Below are positions 45,229 through 56,867 of a DNA stretch of 64,000 nt, piece after piece (positions within the stretch are counted from its first letter, which is position 1; each line of letters begins with the position of its first letter). The translations under genes and the position numbers were made by a program. This stretch comes from Coriolopsis trogii. Its lineage: Eukaryota > Basidiomycota > Agaricomycetes > Polyporales > Polyporaceae. The notes under the pieces are model-generated. The model was not told the DNA's origin. It saw only the letters and a list, made by a program, of their open reading frames with translations, and ran no database searches. Location: contig JAHYIO010000037.1 of NCBI GenBank assembly GCA_020543525.1, positions 868,001 through 932,000 of the forward strand. Direction: 5' to 3'.

Positions 45229-46293
45229 CTACATCGCCAATGCAGCCTGTAGCTCCCTGAGCTCTGCCTCCTCGTCCGCCTCGACTGGTTGTGGTTCTAC
45301 AAGGAACATCAGAGTGTGAGCCACAGGACGCACGAAGACTTGACATAGGGACGGGTGTACGCACTGTCTGCGATCCGGCTCGCACCTGCCGGATGGTGCA
45401 CGGGTACGTGATCTGCGCCCATGAGCCTGTCGTTGAGCTCCTCCTGCTCGAGTTCTGCCAGCTCCTGCTTGAGCTCGTCCTGTGTATGTGAATGCAACGG
45501 AACGAAAACGACATAGACGGAGCGTATCCGATGGTTAGCCACACGCTCCCGCATAAGCGACCAGGGAGGGAATAGGACGCACGTCGTCGAAGTCGGCATT
45601 CGCGTATGTGCTGGACGAGATCGCCTCCGAGACCTCGTTCGCGAGCTGTGTCTGCTCCTGGATCTCCGCCATCGTCTGGTCCACCTTGTCGATCGACCTG
45701 CCGCCCGCGGATCCAAGACGAACGTCGACAATGAGAAGACAAGACAAGCGCGGGTGAGCACTAGGAACAAGCAACGAACGAGTTGTACGCACAGCTTGCC
45801 GTGGATGCCCTTGAGGACGTCGGCGGCCTTCTTCATTGCGGCCATGTTCTCCACGTTGAAGCTCGCAGACTCGAGCGTGTTGACCTGCATCTCGAGCTGG
45901 AAGCGGGTGTTCTGCAGTCGCTCCAGCTCCTGCTCCGTCACCTTCTTCCGCCGCAGGGCCGCCGTCGCCGCTGCATACCATCAGCAGGAAGCATCCATCA
46001 GTCACCCATGAAAGCAGTCACACAACGGAGGCGGCATGCGGGCGGGGGTACTGGTATGCGGAGAGACGCCGCCGAGAATGGCCAGGGAGCGGATGAGGGA
46101 TGGCACACTCACCGGCCTTGTTCGTGACAGCGTTCGCCTTCGCCTTCTTCATCTCCTCCTCCACCTTCTTGTGCAGGTACTCCTCCTTCTTGTCAATCAT
46201 CTGCAGCTGCTGGCGGAGCGTCACTATCGCGTCGCGCGAGGACTGCTTCGTATCGCGCCGTCCCCCAAAGTAACCCATGAATCCGGCCATCAT
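45229..46293 (-). CDS. SNF7: ESCRT-III subunit Snf7/Vps32
   Basis: The main polymer-forming ESCRT-III subunit on endosomes, which drives inward vesicle budding. It also supports the Rim alkaline-pH pathway in fungi. The start MMAGFMGYFGGRRDTKQSSR at 46293 provides a basic first helix. It is followed by AIVTLRQQLQMIDKKEEYLH, a Lys-rich second part of the hairpin, VTEQELERLQNTRFQLEMQV and NVENMAAMKKAADVLKGIHG. Acidic C-terminal exons contain DKVDQTMAEIQEQTQLANEV, DELKQELAELEQEELNDRLM and the end EEAELRELQAALAM, the amphipathic helix that binds Bro1/Alix. The stop is TAG 45231-45229. Total about 220 residues, as usual. Five short introns join in phase. The frame stays open upstream of 46293, so a further N-terminal exon cannot be excluded, but this start fits the family. 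Confidence 0.95.
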
Positions 46294-47041
46294 CTTGCTC
46301 TTGGGGGGTGAGTAGTCGTCTGTCTCTGGTTCTAGAATGCAGAGAGTATTGATAGATACGATGAGGATGAGAGAGACGGGAGTGGGATCGGGGAAAGTGG
46401 CAGGGAGTTGTTGGTCAGAGTGCTGAAAGGCGAGAGGCGCTGGGGGACTGTGCCGCTGTGCTTGAGCCGATGAGAGCGTCAGAGTCACTGACCTCACTCG
46501 ATGTTCCCGATAAGGAAGGTGAGTAAGTTCGAGAAGATCCCCCATGCAGCTCTCCTTCCCCTTGCTCTTCACCCGCACTATTGCGGTGAACAAGCAGGCA
46601 CATGGCAGAGAGTCGCAGAGGACGGAACATATAATACCTACTATGCAATGATTATCTGGGTCTCCGCCTTCCGGTGGAGCAAGTGTATCCAGAAGAGGAT
46701 CGCAGCATCAGAGTAGTCATCTCCCTTCGCGCCGCGAACAAAACTGTCCGGACCAGAACACATAGAACTCCCTTCTTCAGAATGAAGTCGACGCATGCTA
46801 ATGAGTCTCCCAACTTCAGGCTCACACATGCACAATGTGGCGTGATTCTCGATATTGATGCAAGCAGAGCGCGCAGCATTTTCATTCCAGCCCCGTATCA
46901 ACCAGTGAAGTATAAGCCCGGAGGTATTAGAAGAAGCAATGTCTAAGGTGCTCTCTACAGAGATAAGTTAGCTGGTCTTTTCGTCGTCACTGGTCATACA
47001 CGTCTTCAGTCTCTAGCCACGAACCATCGTGCGATTGATAC
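46294..47041. other. Intergenic
   Basis: 5' flank of the Snf7 gene and 3' flank of the ceramide synthase gene. Overlapping frames on both strands near 46640-46950 show no family features. Confidence 0.5.
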
Positions 47042-48328
47042 TCACTCCTCGTCATCACTTCGTGTATCCTCAGCACCCTGTCCCGTGACAACCTTCCATG
47101 CCACGCGGCAAATCATCCAGAACCAAGCCATTTGGAGTATCTGTTGTGTGAAACTTCAGCATACGGCGGGGAGCCATAGGCGAGCGTAGCTGAACGCACC
47201 TGCAATGCGACCAGCATGGAGAAGAACCCAAAGTAGATCTCCCCCGTCAAATAATAGCCACGCGACGGGTCCCAAACGTGAGGAACAATGAACCACGCTT
47301 CCCAAGTCGCCTTGATAACCAACATGAAGAGGACGTGCCGCGTGATAAGCCATGACAAGAGGAAGACTACAAATGTGGCATCGCAGGCCGTGGACATTCC
47401 CAAGTACCTGAGCATCTTCGCCAGCTAGATCGAATGGGATGATGATTACGGCGCAAACCTTTGACTAGTCGGAGACACTTACCGGCAAGAAGATGTCACA
47501 CCAGTCCATGAGAACCATTATAAGGCAGCCTATACGGGTATAGTTGTACAAGTAGCTGCCGACCATGAGCACGATAGTGATGACATGGTGGGCCATCATC
47601 TGCCAGTGGTCCTTCCTTCGAGCTTCGGCATTAATGATGAGGACCTGGTGCAGATAAAACGCGGTCTGGAGGAGGTAATAGAACTTGAGGGGACCGGCTA
47701 GGGGTATGTGAGGATAATTCGTCCACACGTTGATAGGGTTCAGGACAGAAGTGGGCAGGTGCCGGTGAACGTACTACAGGAACGGCAATGTGACGACGGA
47801 CATGAGTATAGAATTTTGATATTCAAACTGGGCGAGCGCGGTAGCGCAGAAGGGTGGGAGAACGAGACGTACCAAACCGAAGCACCATTGAGCGGGATAA
47901 TACACGACAGACCAGCCCTGCTCGGCGAAGCGGACGACGCTCCTTTCCATCTTCCTCTTCTCCGAAGGAGAGATGTACAGTGGATCGTCAGCATGGTGGT
48001 GTCCGTTGCTGTCGCCCTTTCCGTTGGCGGCACCGTTCGACTTCCCGTTCCCATTGGCGATCGCGAGCTTCTTGAGCTTCCGGTTGCGCAGGTCCCTGGT
48101 GAGCTTCCAGCGCGCGAACGGCTCCATGATGAAGAGTCGCGTCACGTCGCGCAGGATTGCCATGACGGCGATAGCGGTGACGATGATCCAGCCGTCCAGC
48201 AGCCCAGTCCCATAGTAGTTGGAGTCGGGGAAGGAGTCCGGGTGGGCGGGGGGCGCGGTAGGGTATGAGAGGATGAAGAAGGGGACAAGGGGCTTGGGGA
48301 GCCACGCAGGAGCTTGGTCGGTGTTCAT
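47042..48328 (-). CDS. LAG1: Ceramide synthase (Lag1/Lac1, TLC domain)
   Basis: An ER membrane enzyme that N-acylates sphingoid bases with fatty acyl-CoA. The start MNTDQAPAWLPKPLVPFFIL at 48328 leads to a first membrane helix (WIIVTAIAVMAILRDVTRLF). A Lys/Asn/Gly-rich loop follows, then KRKMERSVVRFAEQGWSVVY, WTNYPHIPLAGPLKFYYLLQ and the catalytic double histidine in KDHWQMMAHHVITIVLMVGS. LRYLGMSTACDATFVVFLLS and ATWEAWFIVPHVWDPSRGYY lie in later helices. The last exon has WMICRVAWKVVTGQGAEDTR and an acidic SDDEE end, the usual ER-type tail. I place the stop at 47044-47042. A strong GTGAGT donor overlaps that stop, so one more short exon is possible. It contains all TLC hallmarks and no homeobox-like domain, as in other fungi. 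Confidence 0.94.
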
Positions 48329-48828
48329 GACAGATGATGTAGGACGTTGTCACGTCAGCAGGTCATTAAGTGCTGTCCGGAGAGTGCGCGAGCGGAATGG
48401 GATTGCCCGACGGTATCAGAGTGCGTACGGAATGCCGGGGCTGTCGCGTACGCGGGGGGTCGGCCGGGGAGGGACAGGGCGGGGAGGTGGTCGTCAGAAA
48501 CGAACGTGGAGAAGCCGGGCTGGGAGGGCGCGAGGAGGGGACAAGTCGAGAGCACGGTCACCGGAGAGCGAAACGCGCTGGGCTTTTTCTGCGCTGGCCG
48601 TTGCCCGATTTCTTTTTCCCCAAAACAGCTGCGAACGTGCGACCGGCGTCTCCTCCCCTGCGCCAGGCGTCTATCGCCCGCTCGCGTGGAAATCAGGACC
48701 CGGACATCAGAGAGCGCCAACAACGAACTCATACCAAACGCCTCACCTTTCCGTACACGCGTCCGACTCGGACAAGTCGGCACCCTCCCCGCCTTGGCTT
48801 GCGTCTATCTCCTCTCACTGCTTCCGCC
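48329..48828. other. Divergent promoter region
   Basis: 500 nt between the ceramide synthase and U1A/U2B''-type starts. The last 150 nt before 48829 are pyrimidine-rich. No gene seen. Confidence 0.5.
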
Positions 48829-49810
48829 ATGTCCTCCACCCAGCCAAACACCACCCTCTACATCAAAAACCTGAACGACAAGGTCAAGAAGGACGAGCTC
48901 CGCGCCCAGCTCTTCGCGCTCTTCACCACCTACGGCAGGATCCTCGATGTCGTCGCCCTCAAGGGGCCCAAAATGAAGGGGCAGGCGTTCGTCGTCTTCA
49001 CCGACCTCGCGGGCGCGACCGCCGCCTTGCGCGGGTGCGAAGGTATGGTCTTCTACGATAAGCCAATGGTGCGCCGTCCGTCTCAAGTCCTCCTTGCATC
49101 TGTCGAACCGCTTTGATGTCGATCCCCCTCCCGCCGCGAATAACAGCACATTGAGTACGCGAAGACAAAGTCGTACGCCACCCTCAAGCGGGAGGATCCC
49201 GACTTTGTGCCCCCGACCTCGATCCACGCTCAGAACGGCAAGCTGGCGAACGGCGCCGCGGGCGAGAAGCGGCAGAGGGAGGATCGGATGGACGAGGACG
49301 TGCGCGAGGCGAAGAGGGAGAAGTCGGCCAACGAGGACTCGGATGACGAGGAGATGGAGATTGACGAGGACGAGGACGGCCCGAGCTCAAGACCAACTGA
49401 CTCCACAAATGGTGTGTGGGCTCGCTCTTAGGCAGGCGTTACGCTCACACGAGGCTCACATCGGGGCGATTCAGGCCAGATACCGTCGGCGATACAGCAA
49501 AAGTCGGCACGGCTCATGTGCCTCAACCTGCCGCTGGAAGTCACAGACGATGTATTAGCGGTGCTTTTCCAACAGTGCGTACCTTTCTTGTCGCATACGT
49601 GGAAGGTCGGTCACACTGAACGCGTCCTCCAGATATCAAGGCTTCCACTCCGTATCGGTCGTCCCATCGCCGACACCGAACGCGAGCGGGCAGAGAGTCA
49701 AAATGGCATATGTGATGTTCGACTCGCCAGACCTCGCCTCCGTCGCAAAAGAAGCATTGGATGGCTTCACGCTCAAGAAGGGATGGGTGATGTCGGTTTC
49801 GTATATCTAG
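48829..49810 (+). CDS. U1A/U2B''-type spliceosomal RRM protein
   Basis: A U1 or U2 snRNP protein that binds a snRNA hairpin. The start MSSTQPNTTLYIKNLNDKVK at 48829 opens RRM1, with RNP2 (LYIKNL) and RNP1 (KGQAFVVF). Other RRM1 blocks are LRAQLFALFTTYGRILDVVA and, across an intron, DKPM joined to HIEYAKTKSYA. The linker is charged (REKSANEDSDDEEMEIDEDE). RRM2 starts LMCLNLPLEVTDDVLAVLFQ and contains MAYVMFDSPDLASVAKEALD, ending at KKGWVMSVSYI, TAG 49808-49810. The intron between PTDSTN and GQIPSAIQQKSARLM is about 55 nt and in phase. The two-RRM layout fits U1A and U2B'' alike. In fungi one protein may do both jobs, so I do not choose. Confidence 0.92.
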
Positions 49811-49996
49811 CTTTGTATCACCCACTGTGTATCTTAGGACTCTTGCATCCAGATCCTCCTGCCCATACCGGCAATTTCTCAAAGAATGGGATCCTGGGGT
49901 CACGCATGCTTGCGACTTCTCGTGCGTGTACATCGATCTCACATATTACGTCCAGTACAAGTACAATTCGTTACTTTATTCGTCCCGACCTCCTCT

Positions 49997-51012
49997 TTAT
50001 GCCGAAAGAGCCTTGTCGATGGCTTCTCCGACGCCCTTCGCAGAAGCTGGGTTCTGACCCGTGATAAGCTTGCCGTCGACGACGACGTGAGCCTATAAGA
50101 TGGATAAGGGTGAGTCCAAGGCATGCACTCTTCTAGTGTGTTTGTACTTACAGCCCATGGTGCAGCGTTCTCAAACGTGCCACCAAGCTCCTTGATACGA
50201 GACTCGACGAGGAAAGGGATGTCCTAAAGATCGATGAGAACTACCGAGCAGCGGAGACGTATGGACGCAGCACGTACCTTGACCTTCTGCGCCTGCTCTT
50301 CCTCGGCGTTCGTGAAGCAGGTGGCGCGCCTGCCCTTGAATATGCTCTCCCCCTTCGCGTCCTTCGCGCCAACAAGAGCAGCAGGCCCGTGGCACACCGC
50401 AGACGTGACCTTGCCCGCTTGGAAGAACTATCGAACGTGCGCGTCAGCGCCAGCTACATCAGCAACACGCACTCCGCAAAAGCGGCGGCATACGCACCTC
50501 TGACGCGAGCTTCGCGTTCACGGGGTCCGTCGCGAGGTCGAGTACGGGCCCGTGCCCGCCGACGTAGAAGATGGCGTCATAGTCGGCGGCGCGCACGTCC
50601 GCGAGCTTTTTCGCGGACGCGAACTTGGCCTTCACCGTCGCGTCCTCGAGGAAGCCGGCGTCGTCCTTGAACATCTGCACGCTGCCCTCGTCCACGGGCG
50701 GGTTCGGCCCCGCGGGCGCGGCAAAGTCGATGTCGTACTTGGGCGCGAGGACTGAATTTGCATGCGTGCAGGGCGCGGATGCGTGATGAGCGATCTTCGA
50801 ATTCTGCAGGGCCGCGCGGCGCGCGATGATGGGAAGTGGGGTATGTACGTACCGTAGTATGGGTGTGCGGCTTCTGGGAGGTACCAGCCCTATACAATCG
50901 CGAACATTGAATCAGTGAACGCGCTCGGGACAGTTGACAGGATGCTCACGGTCTGTGCCCCAGTAAGGGTCTTGTCGGCGGAAGTGTAGACGAAGAGAAT
51001 GCGCTTGGTCAT
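49997..51012 (-). CDS. DJ-1/PfpI-superfamily protein, Hsp31/glyoxalase III type (copy 1)
   Basis: Likely detoxifies methylglyoxal without glutathione or acts as a stress chaperone. The start MTKRILFVYTSADKTLTGAQ at 51012 is followed, across an intron, by GWYLPEAAHPY. Then come LAPKYDIDFAAPAGPNPPVD, DYDAIFYVGGHGPVLDLATD and the nucleophile elbow VTSAVCHGPAALVG, where Cys-His is the catalytic pair. PFLVESRIKELGGTFENAAP and VDGKLITGQNPASAKGVGEA complete the fold, ending DKALSA, stop 49999-49997. About 240 residues with four introns of 45-60 nt. It is followed in the same orientation by a close paralogue (51547-52586). A TATATAAG box lies 88 nt upstream of the start. Confidence 0.92.
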
Positions 51013-51546
51013 GGCTGAAGAGTTTGCAAGTGGTTTGATGTTCGAGCGATGCAGGAAAACAGAGACGACGATCGATACGGTTCCTTCAGTTCCGCAGCTC
51101 TTATATACGAGGAAGCCTGAGGGTGACGCACATGCCCGACCGGGGAGTACTCACGGCGACGCTGAGCCCCGACGGGGTATGACGAGATTGTCGTGGTTGG
51201 TAAGCGTCATCGAGCGTATACAGTACTAACACCCTGTTAGAGCGCATGTAAGTAACTCCCGAGCTTGGCTCGATCCTTGTGAAATGTTCCACAAACGTGC
51301 GGCTACTGGAAGACCGGAGAACGTTCAAGTGCCCAGATGAACCCAATTTGGGACGATATTTCTCAGGAGGCGCTGGCGGTAAGTTTGGTGTGTATTAAGC
51401 AGCCTGAGTGCACAGGAGATGTCACTTCGCTGCATGATACCTCACAGAACCGATACTACAAGCCTGTGCATACATCGTGGCTACTTGTCTGCGAAGATCG
51501 GGTGGGCGCGAGCTCTACTACCTCCATCAATCAACGGTGTGGCACT
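51013..51546. other. Spacer between the two DJ-1-like genes
   Basis: 534 nt, including the promoter of copy 1. No other feature seen. Confidence 0.5.
51100..51107 (-). promoter_or_regulatory. TATA box of DJ-1-like copy 1
   Basis: TATATAAG on the minus strand ending 88 nt before the ATG at 51012. Function inferred from position. Confidence 0.55.
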
Positions 51547-52586
51547 TCACGCTGAGAGAGCCTTGTCGAGGGCCAGACCAACAGCTGTAGCAGACGCTGG
51601 ATTCTGCCCGGTGATGAGGTTTCCATCCACGACGACATGTGCCTGTGTTGATATCTCATCAGCTCCTCCCTACCACGCATACATGGACGAGAAAAGACGA
51701 CTGACCGCCCACGGCTCCGACGCGCTCTCGAAGATCGCGCCGAGCTCCCTGAGCCGGCTCTCCACAAGCAGCGGTACGTCCTGGTAGTAACAACACCCAA
51801 CGACAAGGTCAGTGTTCAGAGAGCAGAAAAGGACCAGGGGCGGACTCGGGTACCCACCTTGCTCTTGCCAAAGATTTCTTCCTCTTGGTTGGTCAGCGCC
51901 GTCGCTCGCCGACCCTTGTAGATGCTCTCTCCGTTCGCGTCCGTCGCGCCGATGAGTGCGCCAGGCCCGTGGCACACCGCGGCCGTGGGCTTACCCGTCT
52001 GGTAGAACTGCCGGTCCAGTCAGTGTCGGTTTACACGCTGTCAGGCCCCGTGCACAAAGGGTAAGGCAGTAGAGGAGAAGGGGCACGTACGTCTGTCGCG
52101 AACTTGATGTTGGCCTGATCCTTGTAAAGGTCTAGCACGGGCCCGAGCCCTCCGACATAGAAGACGGCGTCGTAATCGTCCGCGCGGACGTCGGCGAGGT
52201 TTTTTGCGTTCGCGAGCTTCGCTTTGACGATCGGGTCCTCGAGCCAGGGCGCGTCGGCCTTATTGGCGGTGACGCTGTCCGGGTCGACTGGGGGGTTTGG
52301 ACCTTTCGGGGAGGCAAAGTCGATGTCGTATTTGGGCGCGAGAACTGTTTGGTCCCATGCGTGATGGCATATGAGCGATTGTTGTGCAAGCGATCGGGGA
52401 AAACGGAGAAGAACGCACTGTTATAGGGGTGTGAAGCTTCTGGGAGGTACCAACCCTGACAATACACGGCGACGATGAGCAAAGCAGATCCAGCCTGGGC
52501 TGCAAATGTGCTGGACAGCTTACCGTAGGTGCTCCGGTCAACGTCTTGTCTGCGGAGGAGAGAACAAAGAGGATACGCTTGGGCAT
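51547..52586 (-). CDS. DJ-1/PfpI-superfamily protein, Hsp31/glyoxalase III type (copy 2)
   Basis: Paralogue of the gene 0.5 kb downstream, same strand and exon pattern. The start MPKRILFVLSSADKTLTGAP at 52586 is followed by GWYLPEASHPYN, LAPKYDIDFASPKGPNPPVD and DYDAVFYVGGLGPVLDLYKD. The catalytic elbow is TAAVCHGPGALIG, then PLLVESRLRELGAIFESASE, VDGNLITGQNPASATAVGLA and the end DKALSA, stop 51549-51547. One difference from copy 1 may matter: the GGHGP loop, His in copy 1, is GGLGP here. The residues between VDPDS and the elbow also vary most. Intron positions agree, so the pair came from tandem duplication. Both frames look intact. Confidence 0.92.
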
Positions 52587-53446
52587 GGCTGGTGTTAAGA
52601 TGGTGCGAGATATGAAGGAGGATGTGAGTGGGAGTGGTTCTGGGGATTCATCTGTAGCACCCAGATGCATTTATACGTCTTCAACCTCCGCAGCCAGCAC
52701 ATATGCTCCATCACGATCGCTCCTCGTCTGGCATGCGAGGGGACGTTGGACAAACCAGAGGGACGAACTAGTGTGGAGGTGAGCGTGGATTCAATCCCCG
52801 GTCGCTGTATACCTCCTCTGGAGGTTGGGCTCCAGATGGTTAACAAAGGGGTACTACAAGAAGCGTTATGACGCCGATCGGTGTATTTGCTGGATGACGC
52901 TTTAGTCAAATTGGTACTAGACTCCCTGACGAGCGGCTCGGCCAATAGTCGATGAGGAGTGTATCATACCCGGAATCAATGAGTCACCACATCGGGCTTA
53001 CTGTATAAAATGCGTGAGTAAGCTCAGTACTGGTCCACACGCGACAGAAAGTCATAATTACCCACCAAGTCACGAGCATCTGGGATTGTACTTGTCGCTT
53101 CCAAAGGCGAGCATCTGGGCCTCCGAGGAACTGCATCAAGCATCCCAATAGAAGACCTGACTCGGCCCTCGTGCATAGGACGTTTCTGGTCTGAGCGTAT
53201 GCCGGGCCTGGAAGTGGTCTGACGACAAGTTGTGGCAGTCTGGTAGCGAATGACCGCTTGGGGCAAGACCGGGACTCCGGGGAAGGTGGCAAATAGATTA
53301 GATTAGATCTCTCCCAGATCATGATCTCTCAAGCTTCGATCGTGCTGCCAGGGCGGCTATCTCCATTCTCAGCCTTTGCCGTCCCAACTGCTTTCTCCGC
53401 TATACCCCTCCCGTCTACGTCTGAGGACCACCGGTATCGACACACC
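52587..53446. other. Divergent promoter region, 860 nt
   Basis: Between DJ-1-like copy 2 and Mob1. It contains the TATA-like box of copy 2. No gene seen. Confidence 0.5.
52670..52675 (-). promoter_or_regulatory. TATA box of DJ-1-like copy 2
   Basis: TATAAA on the minus strand, 84 nt before the ATG at 52586; similar spacing to copy 1. Function inferred from position. Confidence 0.5.
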
Positions 53447-54997
53447 ATGTCAGCGTTCTTTGGCCTGTGAGCGAAATCCAAGGCAGACGATAATAACAGT
53501 GTCTAATAATGCGTCGATTATACAGAGGCAAGACTCGCACCTTCAAGCCCCGCAAGGACGTCCCTGAGGGTACGAAACAGTACCAGCTCCGGAAGTATGC
53601 AGAGGCGACGCTGGTACGTGTACCATGCCTCATCTCCCTCGGGCATGCTCCAGAGCTTGAAGGCACTGTGGGGGATGGATGTGTAGGGATCAGGCAACCT
53701 CCGCCTTGCCGTCCGTCTGCCCGAGGGCGAGGACCTAAACGAATGGCTCGCCGTCCACGGTACGTTCCTCAGTATTCCGTTTGCCCGATCCCCAAACCCG
53801 TTCTTGCGATGTGCCTCATGTATGTGCCTAAACTGTACGCTCATACGGTCTGCTCGCATCTCCCCGACACCCTGAACCTTCTCGACTTCCATTCCCTGTG
53901 GCGCGCTGGAAGCCGTGGATTTCTTCAACCATCTGAACATGCTGTACGGCACCGTGACCGAGTTCTGCACCCCGCAGGAGGTACGTAGATCTTGCGCGAA
54001 CGCGGCTGATCGTTCATCTCCGTTCTCTAACTGCACCCCGGACGGGAGAACTGACCACGAGCGCCCTGCTGTTGTCCACCAGTGCCCGATAATGTCCGCA
54101 GGCCCAAGGCGAGTATCCTAGCGTGGGACGCGCGCCGATTCGCCGTTCTCTTCTATCTGCAGACACGGACAACGTTCGAGACTTACCGTACATCCTTTTG
54201 GGTTTGGGGGGTAGATATGAATACCTCTGGGAAGACGGGGTGCGGTACAAGAAGGCGACGAAGCTGCCCGCGCCAGAATACGTAGACGCGCTGATGAACT
54301 GGGCACAAGGGCTGCTCGATAACGAGGAAATCTTCCCGAGCGAGATGGGTACGTGGCTCTCTGGCTGAACGGATCTTGCTGGGCGAGGGTGCGGCGCGGG
54401 CTGCGATGTTGGCCGGGCATGGGGAACCCATCGGGACATGAGGCAGAGGCAGTTGCCCTGGGCCGGGCGATGTCGCGAGCCGCGTTGGAGTCCCGAGAGC
54501 GAAGAAGGTGGATGTCTAAACGCTGACCATGTTCTCCCCACTCCCCACCCCCCGGGCACTTCGGGTGCTGGCTGTCGCGGCCGTGTCCGGGAACGACAGG
54601 CAAGCCGTTCGCGAGGAACTTCCGGGACACGATTGGGAGGCTCTTCCGGCGGCTCTTCCGGGTGTACGCGCACCTGTACAGCAACCACTTTGACCACATC
54701 TGCGCGCTGGGCATCGAAGGTAAGCCGGCGGCCACACACAGAGATGCCGGGCGTGGAGCGATTCGGTGCGGGAGATGTGGTGCTGACTGGGTGCCTATGG
54801 ACATCGTTTGCAGCGCATTTGAACACGAGCTACAGGCACTTCTTCCTCTTCGTGCACGAGGTGCGTGTTCGAGTGCGGCGTCGGTTCTGGGGGAGATGCT
54901 GACCAGGGTGGCGCAGTTTGACTTGGTGGACAAGCGGGAACTGGCACCTCTAGACGAGTTGAACGAGGCTATTTTGGCAGAGGACAAGGGCCGCTGA
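53447..54997 (+). CDS. MOB1: Mob1, kinase co-activator
   Basis: It binds and activates NDR/LATS-family kinases (Dbf2/Sid2) in the mitotic exit/septation network. The first exon is only 20 nt (53447-53466, MSAFFGL minus one base). The next begins at 53526, so the N-terminus reads MSAFFGLGKTRTFKPRKDVP, the Mob1 pattern. An in-frame ATG at 53509 lies inside intron 1 and is not the start. It continues KQYQLRKYAEATL, GSGNLRLAVRLPEGEDLNEW, VDFFNHLNMLYGTVTEFCT and CPIMSAGPR. Then come YEYLWEDGVRYKKATKLPAP, the zinc-site and acidic surface region, LYSNHFDHICALGIE and LNTSYRHFFLFVHEFDLVDK, stop 54995-54997. The zinc ligands (two Cys, two His) are all present. About seven introns. Confidence 0.95.
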
Positions 54998-55563
54998 TGT
55001 GTTCGCTGTTTTGGACGGGGTGGGGACGGGTGATATACGAGGATTGTCTGCTGGGCGTTGTAGGATAGTACCTGTCTGAATAGTAGCCGGGGAGGCGTAT
55101 GTTCGAGGTCGGGCGCCTAGAGAGGCCAAGACGCCGGGTGACGTCACGCAAGGGGACAGGCTTGCAGGGGACGATGGCTGGGTGCAGGTGTGGGCCGTAG
55201 AGGGGCCTACTATATGCATCGTACGCATGATGGCCATCGGTTGTGTCCCCGCTGCACGAACTACCGCGCACGTCGACCGACGCAGCGGCCAAGCTGAACA
55301 GAATGGCGGGCATAGGACATCTCGATGCATCGCGGGTCCATGCTGGGCCGTGCGGGCCAAACGGGTGGGTCGAGTCTCCAGTCACTCTCTCCTGTCACGT
55401 TCACCAACATTCACGCCGAGGACTACTAAGCACACCAATCTCCCGTCCAGTCTGCCACTCCCTACGCTTGCCGCAACTTGGCCTCGCACCTCAACAAAAC
55501 CCGCGCGCAAGTCCTCAAAGCCCCCTCCTGTCTCCCCGTCCCTCCTTCGTCCAGACCACCACC
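54998..55563. other. Intergenic
   Basis: No feature recognised; pyrimidine-rich over the last 120 nt before 55564. Confidence 0.5.
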
Positions 55564-56867
55564 ATGGACAACGTCGAGTGGCATGCCGTTCTCCAGTACA
55601 TTTCAGATCCCCAAGACTTCCCCTCTCCCCACTCCGAACGTCCCGTCTCCGAGCCCACTGGCATGCCTCTCCTCCCAGACATCCACACGCCGGCCCAAGT
55701 GCTCACCCCTCCTGTATGCGCTCACCCCTCCGGCGCGCATCTTCCACACTCATCCTCTTCTTCCTTCACACAGAGTTCCGACGCCAGCACCCCGCTCGAA
55801 CAACCCGACGACCTTCCTTCTGACCATCTGTCGGGCAACACCATCGTCTCCGTCTCGACCACCTTCCATCCCGGCGCGAACCTGCTCCCCATCCCCCCAG
55901 ATCTCATATTCCTCTCCTCTGACGGTGTCTTCTTCTATGTGCATACAACCCAGGTACTCGCCATGTCCACCAATCGTTTCAACAACCTCGTCCCCCCGAA
56001 ACTCACAAAGTCCAAAACCTCCGACGATCTAGGGCCTGTCCTATCTCTCCCCGAAGACGCGGCTGCCATCAATATCGTCCTTCACGTTGTTTACGAGCTT
56101 TCCTGCGCCCACTATCGTCCATCCATTGATACGCTCATTGCCGCTGTCGATGCAATGGCTCACTATGGTCTCCCGCCCAAGAGGTACATCGCCCCCTCCA
56201 CCCCGCTGTACTCTATCATCCTCAGCCAAGCACCTATGCAGCCGATCGCTATATATGCGCTCGCCGCCGCTCACGACCTCTACGAACTCGCTGTGCCCGT
56301 ATCAAGTCATCTCCTCTCCTTCGCGCTCCATACCCTGACCGACGAGATAGCAGTGCGCATCGGTCCCGTCTACATGAAGCGTCTCTTCTTCCTCCATCTC
56401 GGTCGACTGGACGCCCTCAAGCGACTTCTCCTCCCGCCTCCACATCCTCATCCGCCCACCCCAACCTGCGACTTTTCGGAGCAGAAGAAGCTGACGAGGG
56501 CATGGGCTCTGGCCTCGGCTTATCTCGCGTGGGACGCTCGCCCAGGTACGCCGTCCGTTCTGAGCTTCGCGGCGCCAACGTCGTCTTGAGCTGCGACACG
56601 GTCATCTGCTTACCGTCGTCCCCGCTCCCGCGCGCGCGCGTGGTGTACTTCAATCAGATCTGTCTACAGGCGCGATGGAAAGCGCGCTTTGCCCGCTCGC
56701 GGACCACCTCTCATGCGAGGTCTGCAAACAGAGCCTGGCGGACCGCACCAAGCAACTCATCGTGCAATGGTCCGTAGTGAAGGCAAGTCTTGTATATTTG
56801 GTCGCTGCGTCGCCGCCCCTGCGTAGTTCTCATGTGTGAACCGGTCCCCCTGCAGAGGTCGATATGA
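55564..56867 (+). CDS. BTB/POZ-domain protein
   Basis: A probable protein-protein interaction factor of the expanded basidiomycete BTB family. The start MDNVEWHAVLQYISDPQDFP is followed by about 110 Ser/Pro-rich residues. The BTB fold then starts at PPDLIFLSSDGVFFYVHTTQ and continues with LAMSTNRFNNL, LSLPEDAAAINIVLHVVYEL and AAVDAMAHYGLPPKRYIAPS. A helical region follows (AIYALAAAHDLYELAVPVSS), then GRLDALKRLLLPPP and a Cys-containing segment on the next exon (CPLADHLSCEVCKQSLADRT). That exon ends at SVVK before GCAAGT, with no GT donor in the right place. Using a GC-AG intron, the last exon adds RSI and stops at 56865-56867. Reading on without it stops about 65 nt into the intron. Function unknown. 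Confidence 0.85.
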
